The notes under the pieces were generated by a model. It saw only the letters and a program-made list of their open reading frames with translations, was not told where the DNA came from and ran no database searches. The translations under genes were made by a program, and so were the position numbers. A DNA stretch of 64,000 nucleotides from Dehalococcoidia bacterium (lineage in GTDB: Bacteria; Chloroflexota; Dehalococcoidia; Lucifugimonadales; Lucifugimonadaceae): assembly GCA_012959765.1 (NCBI GenBank), contig DUCO01000030.1, positions 124,001 through 188,000 on the forward strand, read 5' to 3'. The stretch's first letter is position 1; each line of letters starts with the position of its first letter. Below are positions 6,920 to 15,135 of this stretch, in pieces.

Positions 6920-9900
6920 CTACTCGCCGTCCAGATACTCAGCCAGCGTCTTGATGTTGTACGCCTGACCATCCGTTGCACCAGCAAACAAGCCTTCAGC
7001 CTCAACAGCGCAACGCGCCGTGTCGATCGACGTGAAACACGGTATACGCTGCATCACAGCAGCACGGCGAATGTGGAACCCGTCCTGCATAGCCGAACGA
7101 TCACCAGTCACCGTATTCACAACCGCTTTCACAGTACCGTCTTCGATAATGTCGACAACCGTGCGGCCGCTTCTGCTAAGAATCTTCTCGACCTCGTTCA
7201 CCTCAACACCGAGAGCACGAATCATCTCCGCAGTTCCGCCGGTGGCATAGATCGCGTGACCGGCCTCAACCAGCGTGCGAACCAGTCCAAGCGCATCGGC
7301 CTTGTCAGGATCAGCAATGCTCAACAGCACCGCATCTCCGGCAGGAACATTCAGACCCGATCCCAGCAGCGCCTTGGTAATGGCACCATCAAAAGTAGTA
7401 TCGATGCCCATCACCTCACCGGTCGACTTCATCTCTGGACCCAGATATGTGTCGACCCCGGCAAGCTTCGACATCGAGAACACAGGCGCTTTCACAGCAA
7501 TCAGATCCTGCTTTTTGGCAAGTCCTCCCGTGTAACCCTGCTCCTTGATCGTCTTGCCACGCATCACTTCAGTTGCGATACGAACCATTGGAATTCGAGT
7601 GACCTTCGAAATGAACGGAATCGTTCTCGAAGATCGCGGGTTCACCTCAATAATGTAAATCTCAGGATCACCAGGATTTCGGCTCGCACCACTGGCGTCA
7701 AAACCACGATAAGTACCACCACCTGCGACAACGAACTGAATGTTCATCAGCCCAACAATACCCAGAGCAAGCCCGATTCGACGTGTGTAGTCGACAATCG
7801 TCTCGACCTCAGCCTCGGTAAGCGACTGCGCCGGGTAAACCGCCATCGAGTCGCCCGAATGAACACCCGCGCGTTCGATATGCTGCATGATTCCGGGAAT
7901 AAGCACGTCCTCACCGTCACAAACGGCGTCTACCTCAACCTCAAGTCCGGTCAAATAGTGGTCGATCAAAATTGTCTGACCGGGGAAGTCTCGCATCGCC
8001 ATTTCAAAGTAGCGAATCAACTCAGCGGGAGTCTGAACAATCTCCATCGCCCTCCCCCCAAGCACGTAGCTCGGGCGCACCAGCACCGGGTAGTCAACGT
8101 TTCCAGCCACCTGCAGCGCACTCTCCACATCGGAAGCCATTCCGCCCGGGGGCTGCGGCAAACCGTGACGCTGAGTCACCTCTTCAAATCGTCCACGATC
8201 CGATGCAAGGTCAATAACATCTGGCGTTGATCCAAGAACCGGAAGATCGGCTACTCCCAGCGACTGCGAAAGGTTGATCGCAGTTTGGCCACCGAACTGA
8301 ACCATGGTCGAAGGAAGCTCGCCGTCGCCACCCTCGTTTTCGATAATGTCGCGAACACTCTCTTCGTCGAGAGGCTCGAAGTAGAGTCGATCTGACGTAT
8401 CGAAATCGGTCGAAACGGTTTCAGGATTCGAGTTGATCATCACCGACTCAACACCCGATTTCTGCAACGCCCACGCAGCGTGCACCGAGCAGTAGTCGAA
8501 CTCAATCCCCTGCCCGATTCGAATCGGTCCACTGCCCAAAACAATCGCAGTCTCGCGACCCGTCGGAATCGCCTCATTCTCCTGCTCATACGTCGAGTAG
8601 AAGTACGGTGTGACAGCCTCAAACTCACCGGCACATGTGTCGACCATCTTGTAGACCGGCTTGAGCCCCCACTCCTTGCGCATGGTGCGAACCTGCTCGG
8701 GAAGATAGTCGGCAAGCGTGCCGATCTGAGCGTCCGAGAATCCCATGCGCTTGGCGCGCCGCATCAGATCAGGCGTGATCTCTTCTGCAAGCAACGTGCG
8801 TTCCATTCCGACAATGCGCTGCAAAGCACGGGTGAACCACGGATCTACGCCTGTTTCGAGTGTTACCGATTCCGCTGTCCTACCGCCACGTATCGCAGCG
8901 ATCAGCTTCCACAATCGGTCATCATCAGCCAGCAGATCCGGCGGACCCTCGCCATCCCAATCGGGGTTCTCCCACAACAGCGATCCACGGCCGTTCTCCA
9001 TCGAACGAACAGCCTTTTGCAGCGCTGCTTCAAAAGTACGGTCGATCGCCATCACCTCGCCGGTGGCCTTCATCTGGGTTCCAAGCGAACGGTCGCCCAT
9101 CGGGAATTTATCGAACGGCCAGCGCGGGATTTTCACGACGCAGTAGTCGAGTGCAGGCTCGAAAGCTGCCGTCGTCTTCTGGGTCACAGCATTTGAAATC
9201 TGATCAAGCGTCTTGCCGAGTGCGATCTTGGCAGCAACTCGGGCGATCGGGTACCCGGTCGCCTTCGACGCCAGCGCCGATGAACGACTAACACGAGGGT
9301 TCACTTCGATGACGTAGTACATCGACCCCTCTTCGTCGTACCCGGCTCCCTCACCGACCACCTCGGCAACCATTGTCGAAGGGCGATATGCGAGCTGAAC
9401 GTTGCAGCCACCCTTGATATCCAGTCCGGAAATGATGTTCAGCGATGCTGTGCGAAGACGCTGGTAGTCCTTGTCGTTGAGTGTCTGACTCGGAGCCACA
9501 ACGATCGAGTCGCCAGTGTGCACGCCCATTGGGTCGAGGTTCTCCATGTTGCAGATCGTGATGACGTTTCCGTCGCCGTCACGCATCACTTCGTACTCGA
9601 TCTCTTTCCAACCGAGCAACGACTGCTCGATAAGAACTTGCCCCACTTTGGAAGCAGCGATTCCGCCGGTTGCGATCTTGCGCAGTTCGTCTTCGTTCTG
9701 GGCAATTCCACCACCGGTTCCGCCAAGCGTGTAGGCAGGGCGAACCACCGCGGGGTAGCCGATTTTGCGACCAGCCTCAACGGCGTCTTCAACGGTTTCT
9801 ACAGCAAACGAAGGCAGTACCGGTTCACCGAGTCGAGTGAGCAAGTCGCGGAACTGCTCACGGTCTTCGGCCATCTCGACCGAGGCTACCGATGTGCCGA

Positions 9901-10258
9901 GCGCCTTGACGTTGTACTTCTCAAGAATGCCACCTTTTTCAAGGTCGACTACGAGGTTCAGCCCGGTCTGCCCACCCATCGTTCCGAGAATGCCATCCGG
10001 ACGTTCTCTGGCGATGATTCGCTCGAGCACCGGCACCGTCAATGGCTCAATGTAAATGCGATCGGCCATGTCCTCGTCGGTCATGATCGTTGCGGGATTC
10101 GAGTTGACCAGCACGACTTCGACGCCCTCTTCACGAAGCGATCGGCAGGCTTGCGTGCCCGCATAGTCGAACTCTGCTGCCTGCCCAATAATGATAGGAC
10201 CCGAACCAATAACCAGTACCTTCTTGGGCATCTCAGCCGTCGTTATTTTTTTTGGCAC
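6920..10258 (-). CDS. carB: Carbamoyl-phosphate synthase, large subunit
   Basis: Makes carbamoyl phosphate from bicarbonate, ATP and ammonia delivered by CarA, for pyrimidines and arginine. The two homologous synthetase halves begin KVLVIGSGPIIIGQAAEFDY and AIVLGSGPIRIGQGIEFDY, each followed by an ATP-grasp domain (GGTGGGIA near the first, VLGGRAMEIV in the second). The C-terminal about 130 residues form the allosteric MGS-like domain (DAVLLSIADPDKADALGL). About 1112 residues from GTG 10258 (MPKKITTAEMPKKVLVI), close to the usual 1070. The tracked TTG 10270 and ATG 10231 are alternatives. It is the last gene of the PyrR-controlled operon and converges on the APH pseudogene. Confidence 0.97.
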   Translation of the reverse strand: MPKKITTAEMPKKVLVIGSGPIIIGQAAEFDYAGTQACRSLREEGVEVVLVNSNPATIMTDEDMADRIYIEPLTVPVLERIIARERPDGILGTMGGQTGLNLVVDLEKGGILEKYNVKALGTSVASVEMAEDREQFRDLLTRLGEPVLPSFAVETVEDAVEAGRKIGYPAVVRPAYTLGGTGGGIAQNEDELRKIATGGIAASKVGQVLIEQSLLGWKEIEYEVMRDGDGNVITICNMENLDPMGVHTGDSIVVAPSQTLNDKDYQRLRTASLNIISGLDIKGGCNVQLAYRPSTMVAEVVGEGAGYDEEGSMYYVIEVNPRVSRSSALASKATGYPIARVAAKIALGKTLDQISNAVTQKTTAAFEPALDYCVVKIPRWPFDKFPMGDRSLGTQMKATGEVMAIDRTFEAALQKAVRSMENGRGSLLWENPDWDGEGPPDLLADDDRLWKLIAAIRGGRTAESVTLETGVDPWFTRALQRIVGMERTLLAEEITPDLMRRAKRMGFSDAQIGTLADYLPEQVRTMRKEWGLKPVYKMVDTCAGEFEAVTPYFYSTYEQENEAIPTGRETAIVLGSGPIRIGQGIEFDYCSVHAAWALQKSGVESVMINSNPETVSTDFDTSDRLYFEPLDEESVRDIIENEGGDGELPSTMVQFGGQTAINLSQSLGVADLPVLGSTPDVIDLASDRGRFEEVTQRHGLPQPPGGMASDVESALQVAGNVDYPVLVRPSYVLGGRAMEIVQTPAELIRYFEMAMRDFPGQTILIDHYLTGLEVEVDAVCDGEDVLIPGIMQHIERAGVHSGDSMAVYPAQSLTEAEVETIVDYTRRIGLALGIVGLMNIQFVVAGGGTYRGFDASGASRNPGDPEIYIIEVNPRSSRTIPFISKVTRIPMVRIATEVMRGKTIKEQGYTGGLAKKQDLIAVKAPVFSMSKLAGVDTYLGPEMKSTGEVMGIDTTFDGAITKALLGSGLNVPAGDAVLLSIADPDKADALGLVRTLVEAGHAIYATGGTAEMIRALGVEVNEVEKILSRSGRTVVDIIEDGTVKAVVNTVTGDRSAMQDGFHIRRAAVMQRIPCFTSIDTARCAVEAEGLFAGATDGQAYNIKTLAEYLDGE

Positions 10259-10283
10259 GCCGTTCGTCAATCAACTCTCCAAT

Positions 10284-10296
10284 GTGCCGTTGGCAC
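10284..10296 (-). repeat. Mini-palindrome copy 2 (carA-carB junction)
   Basis: On the minus strand this reads GAGAAGTGCCAACGGCAC, with 5-bp arms and a 3-nt loop. It lies 25 nt upstream of the carB GTG start. Confidence 0.65.
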
Positions 10297-10315
10297 TTCT
10301 CAATATCCGCAACCA

Positions 10316-10360
10316 ATACCCCCTCTCCACGGGGAGAGGGTTGGGGTGAGGGGAAAGACC
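10316..10360 (+). repeat. CCCCTCTCC...GGGGAGAGGG dispersed repeat
   Basis: CCCCCTCTCCACGGGGAGAG followed by GGTTGGGGTGAGGGG is one of several related copies (23982, 25848 and shorter forms at 49336 and 60830). Together with mini-palindromes it fills the carA-carB gap. No gene is visible there. Confidence 0.75.
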
Positions 10361-10413
10361 CTAACCAGCAAACAAGTCTTCAAACCTCAAAAGCAACAAA
10401 CCAACCCGAAGCC

Positions 10414-11652
10414 CTACCGCTCGACTCCACCAACAGCTCCCGACGTCTCAGAAAACGTGCCAATGGCACCTTGAATCAAACCCACAAACCGATCAAACAA
10501 ATACTCGCTGTCGTGCGGACCCGGCGACGCCTCAGAGTGGTACTGAATCGTCATGATCGGCAGATCACGATGACGCAAGCCCTCAACCGTCTGGTCGTTC
10601 AAATTGATGTGGCTAACTTCCATCTCATCGGAAAGCCCGGCTGGATCAACCGCATAACCGTGATTCTGGGCCGTCACGTAAACACGACCCGACTCCAGAT
10701 CCTTCACCGGCTGGTTTCCGCCACGATGCCCGAAGTGCAGCTTGAATGTCGAAGCACCAAACGCCCGAGCGATCACCTGATGACCAAGGCAAATCCCCAT
10801 AATCGGAACCTTGCCCGCAAGGCCTTTAGCCGTAGCGACCGAGCGATCCAACAGTTCAGGATCACCAGGTCCGGGTGAAAGCATCACACCGTCTGGATTG
10901 TGACCCAGAATGTCTTCGGCGGTAGCATCGTCCGGAACAACAATCACCTCGCAACCACGAGCACGCAGCGAACGCAGAATGTTCAGCTTCACGCCATAGT
11001 CGTTGACCACAACCTTCATGTAGTTGTCGCCAAGATCGCGCTGGCCAATCCCACGTTCAACGTCGATTCCCATGCCACCCTGACGGGCGCGCCCGCGCAA
11101 ATCGAAAAACGCCCGTGACTTTTCGCCAGCGTCACCGTTCCATGAGTAAATATCGTCGGTCGAAACCCTGCCAACCACGTCGAACTCGCCATAGCGAGGC
11201 GCCTTCGCCAGAGTCGCCAGCGCAGCTTCAACATCCTCGTTCGGAGTGATAATCCCCATCATCACACCTGCCGAACGCAGCTTGCGGGTGATCGCCCGTG
11301 TGTCAACTCCCGAGATTCCCGGAATGCCGTTTTCAAGCAAATAATCGTGAACCGTGCCTTCTGATAGCGGGTGGGAAGGCTCTTCACAGTCTTCTCGAAC
11401 AACGAAGCCGTTCACCTGAATTCGAGTCGACTCAACATCGGCTTCGCTCGTGCCGTAGTTGCCGATCATCGGGTAGGTCGGAACGAGAATCTGACCACCG
11501 TATGAAGGGTCGGTCAGCATCTCCTGATATCCGGTCATTGCCGTGTTGAACACAACCTCGCCGGTCGTTTCACCCTCGGCACCCAAGCGTTGCCCCGGAT
11601 ACACCGAACCGTCCTCAAGCACCAGATAAACATTCTCGCGAACATCATTCAT
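10414..11652 (-). CDS. carA: Carbamoyl-phosphate synthase, small (glutaminase) subunit
   Basis: Hydrolyses glutamine and channels ammonia to CarB. It has 412 residues, longer than the usual about 380. The N-terminal CPSase_sm_chain domain (LVLEDGSVYPGQRLG...) is followed by a class I glutamine amidotransferase domain with nucleophile Cys in GICLGHQVIA, HFGHRGGNQPV and the His/Glu site QYHSEASPGPHDSEYLFDRF. The domain should end there. The remaining tail GAIGTFSETSGAVGGVER is encoded by a mini-palindrome and its flank, and looks like a late addition. Its ATG overlaps the pyrC stop (ATGA). Confidence 0.96.
   Translation of the reverse strand: MNDVRENVYLVLEDGSVYPGQRLGAEGETTGEVVFNTAMTGYQEMLTDPSYGGQILVPTYPMIGNYGTSEADVESTRIQVNGFVVREDCEEPSHPLSEGTVHDYLLENGIPGISGVDTRAITRKLRSAGVMMGIITPNEDVEAALATLAKAPRYGEFDVVGRVSTDDIYSWNGDAGEKSRAFFDLRGRARQGGMGIDVERGIGQRDLGDNYMKVVVNDYGVKLNILRSLRARGCEVIVVPDDATAEDILGHNPDGVMLSPGPGDPELLDRSVATAKGLAGKVPIMGICLGHQVIARAFGASTFKLHFGHRGGNQPVKDLESGRVYVTAQNHGYAVDPAGLSDEMEVSHINLNDQTVEGLRHRDLPIMTIQYHSEASPGPHDSEYLFDRFVGLIQGAIGTFSETSGAVGGVER
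10447..10470 (+). repeat. Mini-palindrome copy 3, inside the carA 3' end
   Basis: CTCAGAAAACGTGCCAATGGCACC (the palindrome itself is 10457-10469, 6-bp arms). It is identical over 24 nt to copy 4 in pyrC and encodes GAIGTFSE on the minus strand. Confidence 0.9.
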
Positions 11653-13028
11653 TGACCAGCTCCAGCCTTCACGCCCTCAGAAAACGTGCCAATGGCACCA
11701 CGAAGATCGAACACGGTCTCTCCCTGATAAATCGTCGTAACAACACGCCCCGTAAGTTCCACACCTCGCAAGGGCGTATTCACACTCTTCGAAGCGAACT
11801 CGTTAGGATCCACAACCCACTTGCTCCCCGGGTCTATGATCGCAACGTCCCCAGAAAAACCCTTCTTCAGAGAACCGAGGTCACGACCCAATATCGCAGC
11901 CGGACCCGCCGTCAACGATTCGATCAATCGCTCAATTGATATTTTTGAAGCATCTACCAACCCAAACACCGAAGCGAACGCCGTTTCGAGAACGTTGATG
12001 CCGTGCGCAGCCTCGTCATATGTGCACACCTTGTCGGTCGCAGCATGCGGTGCGTGATCGGTCGCGATGATGTCGATCAGTCCTTCACTCAACGCCTCGA
12101 TAACTGCTTCAACATCTGCGCGACTTCGAAGTGGAGGATTCACCTTTGTGTTCGTGTCGTACGCCTCTGACCCCACCTGCGCAGGAATCTCGCCCTTCAG
12201 CCCAAACACCCACTCGTCGTTGAGCGTCAGGTGATGCGGCGTAACCTCGGCGGTAACGTTCACTCCACACTCTTTCGCCGAACGAAGCGCCACCAACGAT
12301 CCAATCGTAGAAATATGTGGGATGTGAAGGCGTGCTTTTGTCAGATCAGCCAGATGTAAATCACGTGCGACCATCGCCGTTTCGGCCTCAGCAGGCACAC
12401 CAGCAAGTCCCAGGCGAGTAGCAACCAGTCCGGCGCTCATCACTCCGCCAGCGCCGATTTTCTTGTCCTCGGCATGATTGATGATCGGCAGTCCGAGCTC
12501 CACCGAATACTTCAGTGCCTGACGCATCAGGTTGGCATCGGCAACCGGGTTTCCATCGTCGGAAAAACCAATCACTCCGGCCTCAGCAAGCTCGCCCATC
12601 GGAGCCAGCTGTTTGCCGTGTTGACCAACTGAAATCGCACCGATTGGCAGTACCCGAACCACTCCGTCAGCAGCAGCCCGTCTCATCACATCTTCAACAA
12701 CCGCTGCTGAATCCTGAACCGGATCGGTGTTAGGCATTGCGCAGACCGTCGTAAACCCACCGTGTGCCGCGGCGCGTGTGCCAGAAACGATCGTCTCTTT
12801 CCACTCCTGCCCGGGATCTCGAAGGTGGGTGTGCAGATCAACAAATCCCGGCGAAACGATCTTGCCCGAAGCGTCGATCACTTCGTAATCGTCATACGCG
12901 TTGTCCGATGAAGAACTGGCAACGCCAGTGATTTTTCCGTTTGAAATCAGGACGTCCACCACCCGATCGATCCCCTGAACCGGGTCGATTACTCTTCCGC
13001 CTATTATTGCCAGTTTTCTGGCTGCCAA
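11649..13028 (-). CDS. pyrC: Dihydroorotase (class I)
   Basis: Cyclises N-carbamoyl-aspartate to dihydroorotate. 459 residues, amidohydrolase fold. The metal ligands are visible in DLHTHLRDPGQEWKETI (about residue 58), NHAEDKK, EVTPHHLTL and IIATDHAPHAATDK. The segment GFTTVCAMPNTDPVQD is characteristic of class I enzymes. Start TTG 13028 with AGGAAA about 7 nt upstream. It follows pyrB by 28 nt and overlaps carA by 4 nt. The last residues GAIGTFSEGVKAGAGQ, after the expected end of the domain, contain the same octapeptide as the CarA tail, because the same 24-bp repeat is present. Confidence 0.96.
   Translation of the reverse strand: MAARKLAIIGGRVIDPVQGIDRVVDVLISNGKITGVASSSSDNAYDDYEVIDASGKIVSPGFVDLHTHLRDPGQEWKETIVSGTRAAAHGGFTTVCAMPNTDPVQDSAAVVEDVMRRAAADGVVRVLPIGAISVGQHGKQLAPMGELAEAGVIGFSDDGNPVADANLMRQALKYSVELGLPIINHAEDKKIGAGGVMSAGLVATRLGLAGVPAEAETAMVARDLHLADLTKARLHIPHISTIGSLVALRSAKECGVNVTAEVTPHHLTLNDEWVFGLKGEIPAQVGSEAYDTNTKVNPPLRSRADVEAVIEALSEGLIDIIATDHAPHAATDKVCTYDEAAHGINVLETAFASVFGLVDASKISIERLIESLTAGPAAILGRDLGSLKKGFSGDVAIIDPGSKWVVDPNEFASKSVNTPLRGVELTGRVVTTIYQGETVFDLRGAIGTFSEGVKAGAGQ
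11675..11699 (+). repeat. Mini-palindrome copy 4, inside the pyrC 3' end
   Basis: CTCAGAAAACGTGCCAATGGCACC (the palindrome itself is 11686-11698), the exact 24-nt twin of copy 3 and in the same reading frame of the minus strand. Confidence 0.9.
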
Positions 13029-13056
13029 ATGCGTTTCCTTTTCCTTCTAAATCTGC

Positions 13057-14148
13057 CTAAGCCTGCGCCTGAGCTTCGTCGCCGCCACCGGCAAGCCGGG
13101 TCGACTTACCCGGTGCGCAAAGCGTGTACAAAACCGCCATCCGCACCGCCACGCCGTTTCGCACCTGCTCCTCAACAACGCTCTGTGCGCCATGAGCAAC
13201 CTCACTCGAAATCTCAACACCCTCGTTCATCGGACCCGGGTGCATCAAAAGCGCACCATCGTTCGCCAGTGCCATGCGCTGGGCGTTGATGCCCCAACGA
13301 TCCGAGTACTCCCTAAGACTCGGCAAGTGCCCGGCGTCCTGCCGTTCCTGCTGAATCCTGAGTGCCATCACAACATCAGTGGAATCAATCGCCTCGTCCA
13401 CGTTACGAGCAAGCTTCAATCCGCCAAATCCAGTCTCCGAACCCAGCGTCGAATCCAGCTGCCATTCGTCGGGAATCAGCGTGTTCGGACACGAAACCGT
13501 GACCTCAGCACCCATCTTCTGGAAGGCGATGATGTTGGATCGAGCAACCCGGCTGTAAAGAACGTCTCCAACAATTGCGATCTTCTTGCCAGTGAGATCG
13601 CCGACGTGACTTCGCACCGTGAACAGATCCAGTAGCGACTGCGTCGGGTGCGCGTGCGTCCCGTCGCCAGCGTTCACGACCGAAGCGTCAGTGTGATTAG
13701 AAATAAAGTACGGTGCGCCCGAGTGCGGGTGGCGAACAACAAGTGCATCGATCTGCATCGCCTGCAAAGTCTTCACCGTGTTGAGCAGCGATTCACCCTT
13801 CGAAACACTGCTTGCCGAAGCCGTCACGTTTATAACGTCGGCGCCGAGAATCTTCCCCGCCTGCTCGAATGACACGCGTGTACGCGTGGAGTTCTCGAAG
13901 AACATCGTGATGATCGTCTTGCCACGAAGAGCAGGAGTCTTGCGAACATCCCTGCCGATTATTTCGAGCATGCCTTCAGCGCTGTCGAGAAGATCCGTGA
14001 TCTCAGCGGCCGTCAGATCGTCCAGATCCAGAAGGTGTTTACGCGGTGGCAATGCCACATTTTCCTGCGAAGCTACCTGTGCAACCTCGTGGTCAGATTT
14101 TGCACCTGTAGCGGCGCCGTTTCCTGCAGTAGTCGTCGGATTTGTCAT
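13057..14148 (-). CDS. pyrB: Aspartate carbamoyltransferase, catalytic subunit
   Basis: Condenses carbamoyl phosphate with aspartate, the committed pyrimidine step. It has 363 residues against about 310 in the family. The carbamoyl-phosphate motif is ENSTRTRVSFE, with HPTQSLLDLFT and SVSKGESLLNT further on. The extra length is mostly an N-terminal stretch of about 35 residues before RKHLLDLDDLTAAEI. That stretch ends with ASQENVALPP, which is encoded by a mini-palindrome. A short Ala/Gln-rich tail ends the protein. Start and the pyrR stop overlap as TAATG. No pyrI regulatory chain is adjacent, so control is probably through PyrR. Confidence 0.95.
   Translation of the reverse strand: MTNPTTTAGNGAATGAKSDHEVAQVASQENVALPPRKHLLDLDDLTAAEITDLLDSAEGMLEIIGRDVRKTPALRGKTIITMFFENSTRTRVSFEQAGKILGADVINVTASASSVSKGESLLNTVKTLQAMQIDALVVRHPHSGAPYFISNHTDASVVNAGDGTHAHPTQSLLDLFTVRSHVGDLTGKKIAIVGDVLYSRVARSNIIAFQKMGAEVTVSCPNTLIPDEWQLDSTLGSETGFGGLKLARNVDEAIDSTDVVMALRIQQERQDAGHLPSLREYSDRWGINAQRMALANDGALLMHPGPMNEGVEISSEVAHGAQSVVEEQVRNGVAVRMAVLYTLCAPGKSTRLAGGGDEAQAQA
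14045..14066 (-). repeat. Mini-palindrome copy 5, inside the pyrB 5' end
   Basis: The minus strand reads GGAAAATGTGGCATTGCCACC (the palindrome itself is 14046-14058, 6-bp arms). It is in the opposite orientation to copies 3 and 4 and encodes part of the extra PyrB N-terminus. Confidence 0.85.
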
Positions 14149-14690
14149 TAGCTCTCACGTCCCAGTACAACGGCATCATCACCATCGATTTCGGTCATTC
14201 GAACCTGCACACGCTCGCCGCGCGCAGTGGGAATATTCTTGCCAATAAAGTCGGGGCGAATCGGGAGTTCACGGTGTCCACGATCCACCAGCACAGCCAG
14301 CTGAATTCGACTCGCCCTGCCGAAGTCCAGCAAAGCCTCCATCGCAGCGCGAATCGTGCGACCCGTATACAGAACATCGTCTACGATCACGACCGGCTTG
14401 CCGTCGACGCTCGTGGGAATATCGCTGGGAAGCAGCGGCTGGCCCGAAGCCACATCGGGATCATCCCGCCACAAACGTGGATCGAGAGTGCCCACAATCG
14501 GGCTAAACCCTTCGATGCGTTCAATATTCTCTGCGAGCCTGCGTGCCAAATGCACGCCACGGGTTTGAAGACCCACTAATACAAGATCGGTAGAAGCACG
14601 GTTCTGTTCGAGAATTTCGTGTGAAATCCTCGTCATCGCCCTTCTAATATCGTCCTGCGTAAGCAGAACTCTGCCGATCTCGTTCGTCAC
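14148..14690 (-). CDS. pyrR: Bifunctional pyr operon attenuator / uracil phosphoribosyltransferase
   Basis: PyrR binds pyr leader RNA with UMP and promotes termination, and often has uracil phosphoribosyltransferase activity. 180 residues with the PRPP-binding motif VVIVDDVLYTGRTIRAAME (about residues 96-114) and the LVGLQTRGVHLARRL loop. I chose GTG 14690 (preceded by AAGGA at 7 nt) instead of the tracked start 14801, because the extra 37 codons run through the leader terminator region and do not resemble PyrR. It is the first gene of pyrR-B-C-carA-carB. The leader upstream carries its expected RNA target. Confidence 0.95.
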   Translation of the reverse strand: MTNEIGRVLLTQDDIRRAMTRISHEILEQNRASTDLVLVGLQTRGVHLARRLAENIERIEGFSPIVGTLDPRLWRDDPDVASGQPLLPSDIPTSVDGKPVVIVDDVLYTGRTIRAAMEALLDFGRASRIQLAVLVDRGHRELPIRPDFIGKNIPTARGERVQVRMTEIDGDDAVVLGRES

Positions 14691-14749
14691 ACCGTTTTCC
14701 TTGTCATCCTGAGCCCGAGTGCGAATGCACGCCCGAACTAAAAACCCAC

Positions 14750-14778
14750 AAAAAAATCCTTGCCGTGCTGACAAGGAT
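14750..14778 (-). terminator. Intrinsic terminator (attenuator) in the pyrR leader
   Basis: On the minus strand, ATCCTTG, a 9-nt loop and CAAGGAT are followed by seven T residues. It lies 60 nt before the pyrR start, hence within the leader. Its 5' arm can alternatively pair with the CAAGG just after the PyrR loop, giving the antiterminator switch. Confidence 0.85.
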
Positions 14779-14860
14779 CGGTGACGCGCTCTGCGTGACA
14801 TGTTTGCGATAGAGACCTCGTGCGGCGTGTTACTGCAATCAGAGGCATCAAAGCGGATTC

Positions 14861-14890
14861 CCTTGCCAGCCTCACTGGACTGGATTTAAA
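14861..14890 (-). promoter_or_regulatory. PyrR-binding RNA loop of the pyr operon leader
   Basis: The minus strand reads AGTCCAGTGAGGCTGGCAAG after TTTAAATCC. It matches the published PyrR loop consensus ARUCCNGNGAGGYU at every position and is framed by a CCAG/CTGG stem. Together with the downstream terminator this is the standard PyrR attenuation layout. Confidence 0.9.
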
Positions 14891-15012
14891 GGCCCACAAA
14901 TATTCAGTTCTTAACGTCTAAAGCTACCACTAACCAGCATTAATCACAACGATTGAGGGGTTAACTAAAAGGGTCATATCACTTTCCGTGTTAGCAATCA
15001 GTACAACCAATT

Positions 15013-15047
15013 AACACTGTCATCCTGATGAAAATCAGGATCTGTGC
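15013..15047 (+). repeat. GTCATCCTGATGAAAATCAGGA repeat, copy A
   Basis: The 35 nt are identical to 60164-60198. The core TCCTGAT-GAAA-ATCAGGA is a hairpin. The 14891-15135 gap otherwise holds the likely pyr promoter region. No gene is seen. Confidence 0.85.
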
Positions 15048-15135
15048 CGACGCGCCAACTACGTACCGACCCAGCCAACCACAGCCCCACCGAAAATATC
15101 TCCACTACGGTCGAGAAATCGGGCGCCAACGCCCT

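Noticed and set aside
7073-10474. Long plus-strand ORFs (7073-8230, 8480-9196, 9518-10474) over carB
   Set aside because: They are antisense to the fully conserved carB frame and have His/Arg/Asn-rich, non-protein-like composition.
14691-14801. N-terminal extension of PyrR from 14801
   Set aside because: It runs through the leader terminator, and GTG 14690 has a good ribosome site at the family start.
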